Positions 20,117 to 29,174 of a DNA stretch of 64,000 bases are shown one piece after another. Positions within the stretch are counted from its first letter, which is position 1; every line of letters starts with the position of its first letter. Position numbers and translations under genes: made by a program. The stretch is from Vallitalea pronyensis (GTDB lineage Bacteria > Bacillota > Clostridia > Lachnospirales > Vallitaleaceae): assembly GCF_018141445.1 (NCBI RefSeq), contig NZ_CP058649.1, positions 4,173,001 through 4,237,000 of the forward strand, read 5' to 3'. The notes below the pieces were generated by a model, which was given only the letters and a program-made list of their open reading frames with translations, was not told the DNA's origin and ran no database searches.

Positions 20117-21450
20117 TAACTTTCATCCCCTTTTCCAATATCTTTAATTAATTCATCCATATTTTCTTCTATTTTATCCAAGAACCATATATCCAGTCCT
20201 ATGCGCTTGGCTGCTCGTGTTGTTTCTGCTACATATTTATACGTATCCTTATCCAATTCATTCTTTGTACTTGACGACACATCAAGCATATCCGTTTCTT
20301 GACTTAGTAGAGGTGTAACGAGTATCGGCGTACCATAAACACCTGACGTTGCATAGACTGTCATCTGTCTGCCCTTACCAGTACTAGATGGCATGGAACC
20401 TGCCTTGCATTCAAAAATAAATAACTTCCTTGACTTGGTCATAAGAATAATATCAAACTCACAATAATCGTTTCTATTGTTTGTCTTTTCATTGGAGCCA
20501 TATCTATTGACATTCAAACTATGTCTTAAATCAACAAAATGCGCTATATTATTGGCCATAATATATTCATAGATACAATATAAGGTCATATATTCGAGTA
20601 GATGACCAAAATTCTTCTTTTTTTGCCTTTGGTTAACATCATCTTTGTATTCAAATAATTTGAGATCATTAATGTTACTAGCCACTTTACTTTTATCTTT
20701 ACGTAATGATTGAATAAGCTCTTGTCGCAATTGTTTATTCTGAGGTTTTATATAATCCTTTACCAATGCTTGAATCATGTCTATGGAAGGTAAACCAGCA
20801 TCATTCCAACCTTCCTCTAATAATATATTTTTTCTGGGATTATTTTCTCTTGTCTTAAAGCCTGCTAGACCTAATACCTGTTCTAATGTTAATGCTGATT
20901 GATAGGGTCTACTCTCCCATTTCATATAATTATTATTTTCATATAGACGGGTGTAATTTCCTTCTAAATAGAATCGGATATGCGTCCTACCACATTGCTT
21001 ATGCTCTATGTTCTTATGGTTTCTATCATTCTGTCCTTCAATGGTAGCATGATGAAGAACACCCAGTCTGTTCTCTATGTACTTCTCACATGCAAAAATA
21101 ACATGCCGTTGTCCCCCTGTCATATTCCATAATATAGTTGTATGTTCATCTACATCCTGTAATTCACGTTCTATACTATCAATAACGCTCTCAATGCTAT
21201 TGCTCTGATTAATACCAATCTTCTCAATGGTTCCCTTATGAATTTTCTTTACTTCATTTTTAAAATTTTTGTTCCATGTAGCATGATCAAATTTATAGAC
21301 TTTGTTTTGCGATGTTTCAGAAGCCATCTCCGTAATCATATAGATTTGTTTTATAGTGTATCTATCCATGTAATGTTCTAACCCTATATAATTAACCACT
21401 TGATTAAGGGTGGCGCATACCACCATGATTGCATCCTCTTTATTTCCCAT
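20116..21450 (-). CDS. CARF-PD-(D/E)XK nuclease of the Card1/Can2 type
   Basis: The N-terminal half is a CARF domain with the ligand loop NMTGGQRHVIFA (109-120). The C-terminal half is a restriction-like nuclease with E286, D333 (CEFDIILM) and E347-x-K349 (FECKAG). Proteins of this build are switched on by cyclic oligoadenylate made by Cas10 and cut nucleic acid non-specifically. At 444 residues it is longer than the usual Card1/Can2, with an extra helical middle section (about 180-280). Its ATG directly follows the cmr3 TAG, so it is an operon member. The ring size sensed cannot be read from sequence. Confidence 0.88.
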   Translation of the reverse strand: MGNKEDAIMVVCATLNQVVNYIGLEHYMDRYTIKQIYMITEMASETSQNKVYKFDHATWNKNFKNEVKKIHKGTIEKIGINQSNSIESVIDSIERELQDVDEHTTILWNMTGGQRHVIFACEKYIENRLGVLHHATIEGQNDRNHKNIEHKQCGRTHIRFYLEGNYTRLYENNNYMKWESRPYQSALTLEQVLGLAGFKTRENNPRKNILLEEGWNDAGLPSIDMIQALVKDYIKPQNKQLRQELIQSLRKDKSKVASNINDLKLFEYKDDVNQRQKKKNFGHLLEYMTLYCIYEYIMANNIAHFVDLRHSLNVNRYGSNEKTNNRNDYCEFDIILMTKSRKLFIFECKAGSMPSSTGKGRQMTVYATSGVYGTPILVTPLLSQETDMLDVSSSTKNELDKDTYKYVAETTRAAKRIGLDIWFLDKIEENMDELIKDIGKGDES

Positions 21451-22539
21451 CTATAACGCCTCCCCTGTATAAGGTACTAACATAAATTGTCCAAAACCTT
21501 TGTAATCATCTACTACCTTCTCACGCAGTTCTTCTTGAAGCATCTTTCGTATGTTGCTTAATGACATGCTTTTTTCCCCTTTCATCAGGTAGATAGCTCC
21601 TGCTGGAACAGCATGATATATTGTCTTAGGCATCCTTTTCTTCATATCATAGCCACCTATCATAATAGGCTTATCCATGGCAGCGCCTACTATTTGAAAT
21701 CCCTTTAGCTTGGGTGTTGAATAGCATATACCCTTTTCCTTCTCGCAGAAAACCGTTGGGGTTGTAGTCATCATCTTTACATGTTGCGCATAGGTTTCTT
21801 TTTCATAACCCTTATACTGTGTAATAGCATAAGGAGTCTTGGCTATCTTCTCGTAATAACAGGTTTTGGCTTCTCCTCCTAATTTTAAGATACCCTCTTC
21901 TGGAAATTTTGATGTATTCTTAACATCTATCTCTACCAAATATGCCAAATCAAAGCAGACCTTTTCTAACATATCCACTCGAAACAACATACCATCTTCT
22001 GCCTGTTTTTTATTTTGTTGAAGTTGAATACCCATTCTAGGAGCATAGTTCCATAGCTCCTCCCAAGATGTAACACTCGATAAATAGTCTCTTCTTGCAT
22101 ACGTTCTAAATTGTCCTAACGTCATATAGTAGTCATAGCTTGAAACAGGCTTCAGGTCACCTTTAGGAGGATGCAACAACATATCATTACCATCCTTTAC
22201 AAACTTACCATAACCTACATGTTCTGAACCATTGCAGTAGACATCTTGTGGGACACGTATATAGATATCCTTGCCATCTGTCAGATAAATATTTTTGATT
22301 GTCAAATACTTTTTCAAACATCCTTCTAATTTTTCATCGTATTGAGGGTCTTCTTTTTTTATATCATTTAGTGCATCTCTAACATCTTGATCATGTACAT
22401 ATAATAAGGAAAACAAGGCACCATATAAGGTGGAAGGATGTGGTTGCTGCATACTTGTAATCCAAGCATTATCTTCTGGCTTAAAGGAAGTACCATTGTT
22501 AAAGACTAATCCGTCTTTAGGCTTGATGCTGACGTACAT
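21451..22539 (-). CDS. cmr3: Cmr3 (Cas5-like) subunit, type III-B
   Basis: The 362-residue protein has the Cmr3 layout: an N-terminal RAMP part with WITSMQQPHPSTLYGALFSLL (HPST-x-x-G is typical), a middle region with lysines and aromatic residues, and a C-terminal MIGGYDMKKRMPKTIYHAVPAGAIY. Cmr3 caps the complex and binds the crRNA handle next to Cas10. I start at ATG 22539 because a GGAGGCG site fits it; a TTG two codons upstream is possible. The gene overlaps the end of cas10 by 23 bp. Confidence 0.88.
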   Translation of the reverse strand: MYVSIKPKDGLVFNNGTSFKPEDNAWITSMQQPHPSTLYGALFSLLYVHDQDVRDALNDIKKEDPQYDEKLEGCLKKYLTIKNIYLTDGKDIYIRVPQDVYCNGSEHVGYGKFVKDGNDMLLHPPKGDLKPVSSYDYYMTLGQFRTYARRDYLSSVTSWEELWNYAPRMGIQLQQNKKQAEDGMLFRVDMLEKVCFDLAYLVEIDVKNTSKFPEEGILKLGGEAKTCYYEKIAKTPYAITQYKGYEKETYAQHVKMMTTTPTVFCEKEKGICYSTPKLKGFQIVGAAMDKPIMIGGYDMKKRMPKTIYHAVPAGAIYLMKGEKSMSLSNIRKMLQEELREKVVDDYKGFGQFMLVPYTGEAL

Positions 22540-24241
22540 AAGCAATCGCCTCCTCTGCTTTTTTTCGTTCTTCTCCCATTAACCGACAGCAGGCTAATGT
22601 ATGAAGGAAATTAGTTGTGTCTAATGAAGCTTGAGATCGGATATAGGCATATTGTCGTTCATATAAGGCTAGAAGCTTGTCTTCCATATTTTTCAAATCA
22701 CTTTCTTCTATATCAAAGCGATGATGTAAGATCCTTCGTATGGCCATTTTACCTAGTATAAACGTGTCATCAATGAGGTTACTGGATACCTGTTCATATT
22801 TTTTTAATTGCTCACTTACCAAATAAACAAAGCGTTTAGATAATTGTCCATTCTCAAATAAGCTTATTAAATCAAATAATTCCTCTTGCTCTTCTTGTCC
22901 TTTGCAATAACATGTGGTTTCCGTTCTACTGGCAGTTATATAGGTAAATACCAAGCCATCTTTCATGGCTTTTCGACTGGTATAGCGTTTTTTTACCATG
23001 TCTAATTGGGTTGAAGCTAATTTTAGCACATTGCTAAGTGGTATTTTGTAATGGGCAATAACGATACTCGTGGATACCGTTAATTCATTCTTATAAAAAC
23101 TAAAGTCTTGATTCTTAACAAAACTAAAATTGTCATTCAACCGCTCAACGTTAGTTCTAATAGTCTGTAACACATAATTAAGCTGACATATGTTACAAAA
23201 TATGAGTATATCGTCCCCGCCAATATAGATAGGTAATATCTCCCTCTGGTTCTGGTTACGCTTAGCCAAATCATCTTGGATTTGTTTCGCAAAAGCACTA
23301 ATTTTACTGGACAACTCTTCTTGGTATTCTTTATAGTTAGAAGGTCCCTTTTCAAGATAATGACCACTCATCCATTTACCTAAATTGTCAATATCTGCTT
23401 TTACAACGGCATAGTGACGAGAAACTGTATTAGGATATAAGTGCAGCTCTTCTAAATTTGCTTTATCATGCTCGTTCGCAATAAGGCTCATCATAGTATC
23501 TTTTACATAAATACCATGCTCCGTTATATTCTGTTTATATAGTAGCGACTCATGTTCATCCTTTACATGGTTATTATAAAACTGAATGATTTTAGCTTCT
23601 CTATCCTCATCACACCAATGGGATGAAGCGATTTGAATGGTTGATTCCATGTTAATATGCTGTTTTTTCCTCATCATCTTTTTTAAATAGTGATGGTTGC
23701 AAATAAGGCATAGGTAGTCTTCATCAACAAGATTATCATCTGATTTCGCTATGAATCGACTATTACAACGTTTACATTTTATAATTTTATCTTTATCTTC
23801 ATCGGGTCGTTCTGCTATGTAATGAAATGCTCGACGCTGTCTTATACCATGTAACCGATTCATTAGATCATGGTAGCTTTTTTGTGTATAGCTTTCAATT
23901 GGCATACTAGCAACACATACATCAAGTTCGTTCTGAATATACTGCATCATGAACTTGTCTGGTTGCATCTGTCTTATCATTTCCTCACGGATGTCCAGTT
24001 CATGATAATTTTTAGTCATGTATATAATTTGATTGGGTAATGATTGATATTGCACATCATCACCTTTAATGCTGGGAACGATTAACTCTGCCCCCGATTG
24101 TTTTACAATAGCCACGATTATATCCATCAAATAGGTTATAAATTGACTTCTAATTTTCAATTCTTTTAGCTTTTTAGATTGTGTGATAAATGGTTGAACC
24201 GAGCCTAGCTTAATGACGTGAATATACTTGTTATCTTCCAT
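22517..24241 (-). CDS. cas10: Cas10/Cmr2 cyclic oligoadenylate synthase lacking an HD domain
   Basis: The 574-residue protein has the Cas10 palm motifs YAVVKADIDNLGKWMSG (D283/D285) and IYIGGDD (341-344), so cyclase activity is expected. A zinc site C156/C159/C178/C181 lies before the palm. There is no N-terminal HD nuclease motif, and the protein is shorter than HD-bearing Cmr2. It should therefore signal by cyclic oligoadenylate but not cut ssDNA itself. This suits the CARF nuclease encoded two genes downstream. It follows cmr6 after an 82-bp gap, the widest in this module. Confidence 0.93.
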   Translation of the reverse strand: MEDNKYIHVIKLGSVQPFITQSKKLKELKIRSQFITYLMDIIVAIVKQSGAELIVPSIKGDDVQYQSLPNQIIYMTKNYHELDIREEMIRQMQPDKFMMQYIQNELDVCVASMPIESYTQKSYHDLMNRLHGIRQRRAFHYIAERPDEDKDKIIKCKRCNSRFIAKSDDNLVDEDYLCLICNHHYLKKMMRKKQHINMESTIQIASSHWCDEDREAKIIQFYNNHVKDEHESLLYKQNITEHGIYVKDTMMSLIANEHDKANLEELHLYPNTVSRHYAVVKADIDNLGKWMSGHYLEKGPSNYKEYQEELSSKISAFAKQIQDDLAKRNQNQREILPIYIGGDDILIFCNICQLNYVLQTIRTNVERLNDNFSFVKNQDFSFYKNELTVSTSIVIAHYKIPLSNVLKLASTQLDMVKKRYTSRKAMKDGLVFTYITASRTETTCYCKGQEEQEELFDLISLFENGQLSKRFVYLVSEQLKKYEQVSSNLIDDTFILGKMAIRRILHHRFDIEESDLKNMEDKLLALYERQYAYIRSQASLDTTNFLHTLACCRLMGEERKKAEEAIAYVRQHQA

Positions 24242-24323
24242 ATATAATCATCCTTTTATAGATTCCTAGATTTTCACATAGTTCTTAACATATGTATTCG
24301 TTTTAATCCTGTTATATTTTGGA

Positions 24324-25034
24324 TCACTTATACTTGACTAGTGGTACTTCTTTAAATTTTCCATACTTGGCTTTCTTCTTTGCTCCTAGACCTTGTTTTG
24401 CCAATGCTGTTGTTAATATGTGCCCCATATTAAGATACTCAGAATCTGCTATACACCAATGGATCCGAAATTGTGTTTTTTTAAGCTTAGGAATACTAGC
24501 CTCACAATACGTAAAATTTTCTATTGGATAGGCATCAAAAAATATAACTCTACCTTGTTGAAGTTCATCACCAAATATTCTATTTATATACGCTTCTTTC
24601 GTTGTTAGTTCTTTTTCCATGCTTTTTATGTCCATTTTTTCACTGTAGTAGTGTCGGACTAAACCCTTAATAGCACTTGAAGGTATGTAAGGGATGCCAT
24701 ACACATGATCTAATTGAATATTATTTTCATGGGTTGATGCTTCTCCTAGACCAATGCAAAGATGTCTTGTTAATTCGTAATCTCTATGAAATACCTTATA
24801 ACCTCTTGTTGAATAGTATTTGGTAATATCTTGTATACGCTTATTCATCTCAACTAATAGATCTTTAAAAACTGCTTTTGAAGGATAGACAAATGCTTCT
24901 TGTATTGCGCGGCTGTTTTTTTTATGTGCTTCATAGAGAATCTTATGATAAACTAAGTGAGCATTCTTAGCTTCTTTCTTTTCTAAAGATTCATATAGCT
25001 CTTTTAGTTCATTTTTTTTCTTTTTAATCATCAT
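24324..25034 (-). CDS. cmr6: Cmr6 backbone subunit, type III-B
   Basis: The 236-residue RAMP contains HLCIGLGEASTHENNIQLDH, then VYGIPYIPSSAIKGLVRHYY, and GRVIFFDAYP, the classic Cmr6 sequence run. It ends with the glycine loop QGLGAKKKAKYGKF. Cmr6 is the Cas7-like subunit near the 3' end of the guide. The N-terminal 60 residues are a charged coiled-coil-like helix. The start overlaps the cmr5 stop (TAATG). The centre is shorter than in the best-known Cmr6 proteins. Confidence 0.88.
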   Translation of the reverse strand: MMIKKKKNELKELYESLEKKEAKNAHLVYHKILYEAHKKNSRAIQEAFVYPSKAVFKDLLVEMNKRIQDITKYYSTRGYKVFHRDYELTRHLCIGLGEASTHENNIQLDHVYGIPYIPSSAIKGLVRHYYSEKMDIKSMEKELTTKEAYINRIFGDELQQGRVIFFDAYPIENFTYCEASIPKLKKTQFRIHWCIADSEYLNMGHILTTALAKQGLGAKKKAKYGKFKEVPLVKYK

Positions 25035-25318
25035 TAACCTTCCTTCTTTTGTATGGTAACCATCAAGTGCAAGTCTATTGCAAATTGGTACATTAATCGC
25101 GTTAACAATAGAGTATCCACTTCAGCTTGTTCATATTCCTTAATAACTTTCATAAAACAAGTATGTATTTCATTTTCATTTTTCTTTTCCAAATAGGCTA
25201 ATGTATTGACTAAACCGTTACGTCTAATCAGACTAGGTATTCTTCTTAATAATTCTAGTTGCTCTTTCTTCTTAAATGCTTTAATGGTTGACTGCATTAC
25301 CTGATTCTTTGTCATCAT
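25034..25318 (-). CDS. cmr5: Cmr5 (Cas11) small subunit, type III-B
   Basis: This 94-residue helical protein carries LRRIPSLIRRNGLVNTLAYL, the Cmr5 core motif. It is shorter than usual for the family. It overlaps cmr4 by 4 bp and cmr6 by 1 bp. Cmr5 forms the inner filament of the Cmr complex facing the target RNA. The same core is present in the C-terminal part of the fusion gene at 18764-20116, so the operon encodes two Cmr5-like domains. Confidence 0.88.
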   Translation of the reverse strand: MMTKNQVMQSTIKAFKKKEQLELLRRIPSLIRRNGLVNTLAYLEKKNENEIHTCFMKVIKEYEQAEVDTLLLTRLMYQFAIDLHLMVTIQKKEG

Positions 25319-26130
25319 TTATTTATCACCACACATCTCGCTAATCCCTTACCAAGGGTTTGATTACCACCGATTTGAATGTAAGTTCCATTCGTCAACT
25401 CTTTTGATAATAGGTTGATAGGTAATTCCTCTTTTGCTCCTTTATCCTTTTCTTGTCCGCTCTTCTTTTCTAAATCTTCAATATCTGCATAAAACATAGC
25501 TTCTTTAGGTATAAATTCTTGAGTAAATGGTCCATTCTCAACTACTCCTTTATCATTAATACTAACTCTTGTGTTTATTTCTGTATACAATTGCACAAGA
25601 TGACTAAACGTATTATCCGAAACCATGACCAACCTTTTATTTACAGTATCATTAAATTCACTGCTTAATGATAAGACCTTATTATTGTCAAATCTTTTTA
25701 CTTTAAATATGAATTCTTCTAAAACAATTTTTTCTGACTTGAAGTTGGATATATCTTTCATCCTCCCAATATTTCCTTCTAATACATAGGCTTCATTGTC
25801 TTCTAAATTATACTGCTTATTTTCATTGTTATAGTGGTTCATAATGTATGGGCATGTTATGAGCATATATAGACCCTTTAGCGATTTTATGGGGAACAAC
25901 AATAACCTTCCATCATAAAATATAACTGTACCTTCTTTTTTTTCTGAACCAAAAATACTACCTATATCGTTACCATAATCTCTCTTAATAACCCCTTTTA
26001 TAGTGGACGCAGGTATAATGGGGAAACCTGTATGCTTCTCACGATAAATAGGCATATCTACAACCCCTAACCCCTGCTCATCCCCAATATGCATAGATGT
26101 GTGTAGTTGAAGTAATACTCTTTTTTTCAT
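25315..26130 (-). CDS. cmr4: Cmr4 backbone and target-RNA nuclease, type III-B
   Basis: The protein has HTSMHIGDEQGLGVVDMPIY, then REKHTGFPIIPASTIKGVIKRD, the Cmr4 signature. The aspartate before MPIYRE is the likely catalytic residue. It ends YIQIGGNQTLGKGLARCVV. I prefer ATG 26130 (271 residues) because AAGGAG lies about 10 bases upstream; ATG 26139 is too close to it. It is the first gene of the CRISPR operon, 40 bp downstream of a good promoter. A second Cmr4 domain exists in the fusion protein downstream. Confidence 0.92.
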   Translation of the reverse strand: MKKRVLLQLHTSMHIGDEQGLGVVDMPIYREKHTGFPIIPASTIKGVIKRDYGNDIGSIFGSEKKEGTVIFYDGRLLLFPIKSLKGLYMLITCPYIMNHYNNENKQYNLEDNEAYVLEGNIGRMKDISNFKSEKIVLEEFIFKVKRFDNNKVLSLSSEFNDTVNKRLVMVSDNTFSHLVQLYTEINTRVSINDKGVVENGPFTQEFIPKEAMFYADIEDLEKKSGQEKDKGAKEELPINLLSKELTNGTYIQIGGNQTLGKGLARCVVINK

Positions 26131-26169
26131 ATTATGCATTCTCCTTCTTTATTTTATGAACATGTCTTT

Positions 26170-26197
26170 ATTTTATCATAAAAAAGTATAAATTCAA
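26170..26197 (-). promoter_or_regulatory. Probable promoter of the CRISPR-Cas operon
   Basis: On the minus strand TTGAAT (26197-26192) is followed after 16 bases by TAAAAT (26175-26170), about 40 bp before the cmr4 start. It is the last good sigma-A type promoter before a run of closely spaced genes reaching cas2. Confidence 0.65.
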
Positions 26198-26254
26198 ACA
26201 AATACCGATGCATTTTAACAATATTCTTTAATTAATCTAAAACTGTAAAATAGT

Positions 26255-26288
26255 AAAAAAATAAAAGCCCCTAAACAATAAGGAACTT
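26255..26288 (-). terminator. Intrinsic terminator of the amino-acid ABC operon
   Basis: On the minus strand AAGTTCCT pairs with AGGGGCTT (two G-U pairs, 8-base loop), followed by TTATTTTTTT. It lies about 120 bp beyond the ATPase stop and separates the transporter transcript from the CRISPR operon. Confidence 0.65.
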
Positions 26289-26405
26289 CTATCTAAATTT
26301 ACATTATTTTTATTCTAATACATACATTAAATATACCTAATCATACTCTATCCAAACCAATATTATATTTGTCTGCTAAACCACTCACAAAACCAATACG
26401 TACCC

Positions 26406-27140
26406 CTACACCTTCCACTCCAAAATCTTATCCAAAAACCCCTTCAACTCCTTCGACTCCGGCTCTTGAAACAATCTCGTACTCTTACCACTCTCAATAA
26501 TACGATTTCCTGCAAGAAACATGGCCTTTTCACAAGCATTCTTGGCAAAACCCATTTCGTGGGTTACGATAATGGTCTTTAAACCTTCATTTTGAAGTTC
26601 CCCTAGCATATCCAGTACATCTGCGGTGTACTCAGGGTCTAATGCGGAGGTTGGCTCATCCAGTAAGAGCAGTTTGGGTTTGATGGCTACAGCTCTAGCT
26701 ATGGCTATTCGCTGTTGTTGTCCACCAGAAAGCTGATGGGGGTATTTGTGTGTTTCGCCTGTTAAACCAAATTGGTCGAATAAGCGTTCTGCTGTCTTAA
26801 TGGCATCACTTTTTGGAATACCAAATGTATAGATTAAGGGTAATGTCACATTGTCCATAGCGGATAGATGTTCAAACAGTCCTTTTGTTTGAAAGACAAA
26901 GCCTATCTCTCTGCGGTATTGGTGTAAGGCCTTCTCATGAAAATCAATTCGTTTACCATCCATATAGAAGTCACCGCTGCTTGGAATAAGAAGACCGCCA
27001 ATAATACGTAACAGCGTGGATTTACCTCCTCCAGAGGGACCAATAACTGCTAAGGAGTGTATATCTTCTTCATATTGGATATGGTCCAATACCATCATAT
27101 CTTCAAATTGCATGCAAATGTTATTGAGCTTTATATGCAT
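26406..27140 (-). CDS. Amino-acid ABC transporter ATPase (GlnQ/HisP family)
   Basis: The 244-residue ATPase has Walker A GPSGGGKST, Q-loop VFQTKGLF, signature LSGGQQQR and Walker B LLLLDEPTSALD, plus the switch histidine in IIVTHEM. The overall sequence fits the polar amino-acid uptake ATPases. It overlaps the permease gene by 20 bp and closes the three-gene operon. It would sit on the inner membrane face as a dimer driving uptake. The substrate cannot be told from the ATPase. Confidence 0.93.
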   Translation of the reverse strand: MHIKLNNICMQFEDMMVLDHIQYEEDIHSLAVIGPSGGGKSTLLRIIGGLLIPSSGDFYMDGKRIDFHEKALHQYRREIGFVFQTKGLFEHLSAMDNVTLPLIYTFGIPKSDAIKTAERLFDQFGLTGETHKYPHQLSGGQQQRIAIARAVAIKPKLLLLDEPTSALDPEYTADVLDMLGELQNEGLKTIIVTHEMGFAKNACEKAMFLAGNRIIESGKSTRLFQEPESKELKGFLDKILEWKV

Positions 27141-27897
27141 ATTTCACCCTCCTCTCCGTGATACCTGATAGCAAGGAGATTGCAAAAGTCATTATGAAAT
27201 ACAACAAACCGATAAATATATAATTCTCAAACATGCGGAAATTATCTGCGGATATTTCTTGTATGGTTTGTGTCAACTCAATGATGGCAATAACCGATAG
27301 TAAGGATGAATCTTTTATGATGGATGCAAACTGGCCTGCTAATGCAGGCAGTATCCTTGCCATTAAAATAGGTAAAGTCACCAATTGTAATGTTCGATAG
27401 GAGGTCAAACCAATAGCCCTAGCTATTTCATATTGCTTTGCATCAATACTCTGGACACCGCCTCGAATAATCTCAGAGATATAAGCCCCTTCAAATATGG
27501 ATAATATCAAAATACCTGCTATGTAACGATTATCTACACCCCAAGCCGTTCCTATGATATAGTAGAAAAAATAAATCTGTACCAGCAAAGGTGTCCCTCT
27601 GATAATCTGGACATAGACCTTACACAGATAACGTATGGATAGTATCTTGGATTGCTGACCAATGGCGGTTATGGTGCCAATTAACAAACTGACTACCAGA
27701 CTACCGATGGATATAATAATACTCATCTTGAACCCTTGCCACAAACGCTGCCTATAGTCAAATAATGTAGTAAAATCAAGTTTTAACCCTATCCTACTGA
27801 TAGACAACCATAAAAAACCTATCAGAATACACCCAACCAATAACATACTGCATACCTTATTGATTGTTTTGGGCTGTTTATCTCTTCTCTGCCTCAT
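27121..27897 (-). CDS. Amino-acid ABC transporter permease (HisMQ/GlnP family)
   Basis: The 258-residue membrane protein has the His/Glu/Gln permease core: LWQGFKMSIIISIGSLVVSLL, then QIIRGTPLLVQIYFFYY, and the EAA loop with AIGLTSYRTLQLVTLPILM. About five transmembrane segments can be drawn. It is preceded by the binding-protein gene and overlaps the ATPase gene. As a single permease it would act as a homodimer. Substrate is likely a polar amino acid or a related compound. Confidence 0.93.
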   Translation of the reverse strand: MRQRRDKQPKTINKVCSMLLVGCILIGFLWLSISRIGLKLDFTTLFDYRQRLWQGFKMSIIISIGSLVVSLLIGTITAIGQQSKILSIRYLCKVYVQIIRGTPLLVQIYFFYYIIGTAWGVDNRYIAGILILSIFEGAYISEIIRGGVQSIDAKQYEIARAIGLTSYRTLQLVTLPILMARILPALAGQFASIIKDSSLLSVIAIIELTQTIQEISADNFRMFENYIFIGLLYFIMTFAISLLSGITERRVKYAYKAQ

Positions 27898-27906
27898 AAT
27901 GTCTCC

Positions 27907-28716
27907 TTAATCAAAGAACCAAGGAAATCCTAATGCATCAAATGTTTCCTTCTCTTCTTTCATATATCTATCTGTTAATTCATCAAATCCTCCATCGGAT
28001 TTGTATTCTGCGATGAAAGTATTAATGGAGCTTAGCAATGCTTCATTATCTTTTTTAACTGCCATTCCCCAACCTTCACTGTCTTGAAAGGGTATAAGAA
28101 TAGCTTCTGTGGTGTCGCTATTTTGCTGATTTTGACGGTAGATGGTCAACTGATCATAGATGAATGCATCTGCTTTTCCTTGTATAACTTCTGTCACACA
28201 TGCATTCTCAGATGAAAAACCGTTAACTGTTGCTTGCTCCAGATGCTTATTGGCGTAGATATAACCCGTTGTTCCTTTTTTAACAGCTATTACTTTATCC
28301 TTTTGGTTAAGATCTTCCATACTCTTGACACCTGACTTATTATTAACCAATAAAGCCAAATAAGAACGGGCATAGGCATCAGAAAAATCAACGATCTTAC
28401 TTCGCTCGTCTGTGATAGTCATGGACGATATCACCACATCAATTTTTCCAGTCTGTAGTGATGGTATAAGTCCATCCCAATTGGTATTTTCAATCTTAAC
28501 AGGTCGTTCTAGATGTTCACCCAAAGCTTTTGCTAGGTCTACACTAACTCCCATAGGATTTCCTTCGTCATCCTTGGTTTCAAAAGGTGGGTAGGCAAGC
28601 TCCATGCCTACAATCAATGTATCCTCTTCAGCTGTATCCGTTTTCTTGGATGAACAGCCTATTAATAACATACTTGTCAATAACCCAATGCTTATTATAA
28701 CTAGTAACTTTTTCAT
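27907..28716 (-). CDS. Amino-acid ABC transporter substrate-binding lipoprotein
   Basis: The N-terminus MKKLLVIISIGLLTSMLLIGC is a lipoprotein signal with lipobox LIGC, so Cys21 is the anchor. The mature part follows SBP family 3: DTLIVGMELAYPPFETKD, DGLIPSLQTGKIDVVISSM and DAFIYDQLTIYR. It is 269 residues long, normal for the family, and would capture a polar amino acid outside the membrane. It lies 11 bp downstream of the MarR gene and probably shares its transcript. Confidence 0.93.
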   Translation of the reverse strand: MKKLLVIISIGLLTSMLLIGCSSKKTDTAEEDTLIVGMELAYPPFETKDDEGNPMGVSVDLAKALGEHLERPVKIENTNWDGLIPSLQTGKIDVVISSMTITDERSKIVDFSDAYARSYLALLVNNKSGVKSMEDLNQKDKVIAVKKGTTGYIYANKHLEQATVNGFSSENACVTEVIQGKADAFIYDQLTIYRQNQQNSDTTEAILIPFQDSEGWGMAVKKDNEALLSSINTFIAEYKSDGGFDELTDRYMKEEKETFDALGFPWFFD

Positions 28717-28727
28717 CTTGTATCCTC

Positions 28728-29153
28728 CTATGTAAAATTCTGAATAATCTGTTGCAATACTTGTCTAAATATAATCATGTCATGTTCACTAATATGATCC
28801 CATTGTTGGCGATAGAGTTTCTCAGATATCTCCACAATGATGGTTTCTAGTTTTCTTCCCTTATCGGTAAGGGATACACGATTGGTTCGCTTATCACCAG
28901 CATCCTTATACACTTCTGTGTAGCCTAGATGGTTAAGTTTTTTAACCAGCGTTGTAACGGTAGACGGATCCCGATTGATTCGACATGCCAATGCACACAT
29001 GGATAAGGATTCGTGTTGTAGAAGCGCTATGATGATATCGCCATGGGATGGAACAATATTGTATATACCTTTATCTTCTAGCTCTTTTGTAATAAACTCA
29101 TGTAGCAGCACCCTTGCCCTTCCTATTAAGTACATTGTATTATCTGAACTCAT
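28728..29153 (-). CDS. MarR-family repressor of the amino-acid transporter operon
   Basis: The 141-residue protein has the MarR winged helix: SMCALACRINRDPSTVTTLVKKLNHLGYTEV, then the wing with DAGDKRTNRVSLTDKGRK. It is the first gene of a four-gene run with the binding protein, permease and ATPase. Its promoter is crowded with three matching palindromes, so it probably represses itself and the transporter. The inducer is unknown, possibly the transported compound. Confidence 0.92.
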   Translation of the reverse strand: MSSDNTMYLIGRARVLLHEFITKELEDKGIYNIVPSHGDIIIALLQHESLSMCALACRINRDPSTVTTLVKKLNHLGYTEVYKDAGDKRTNRVSLTDKGRKLETIIVEISEKLYRQQWDHISEHDMIIFRQVLQQIIQNFT

Positions 29154-29174
29154 TCATGACATCCTTTCTAATTA

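Noticed and set aside
24324..25034. Cmr1 as the identity of this gene
   Set aside because: The order HLCIGLGEAS, GIPYIPSSAIKG and FFDAYP fits Cmr6 better than Cmr1.
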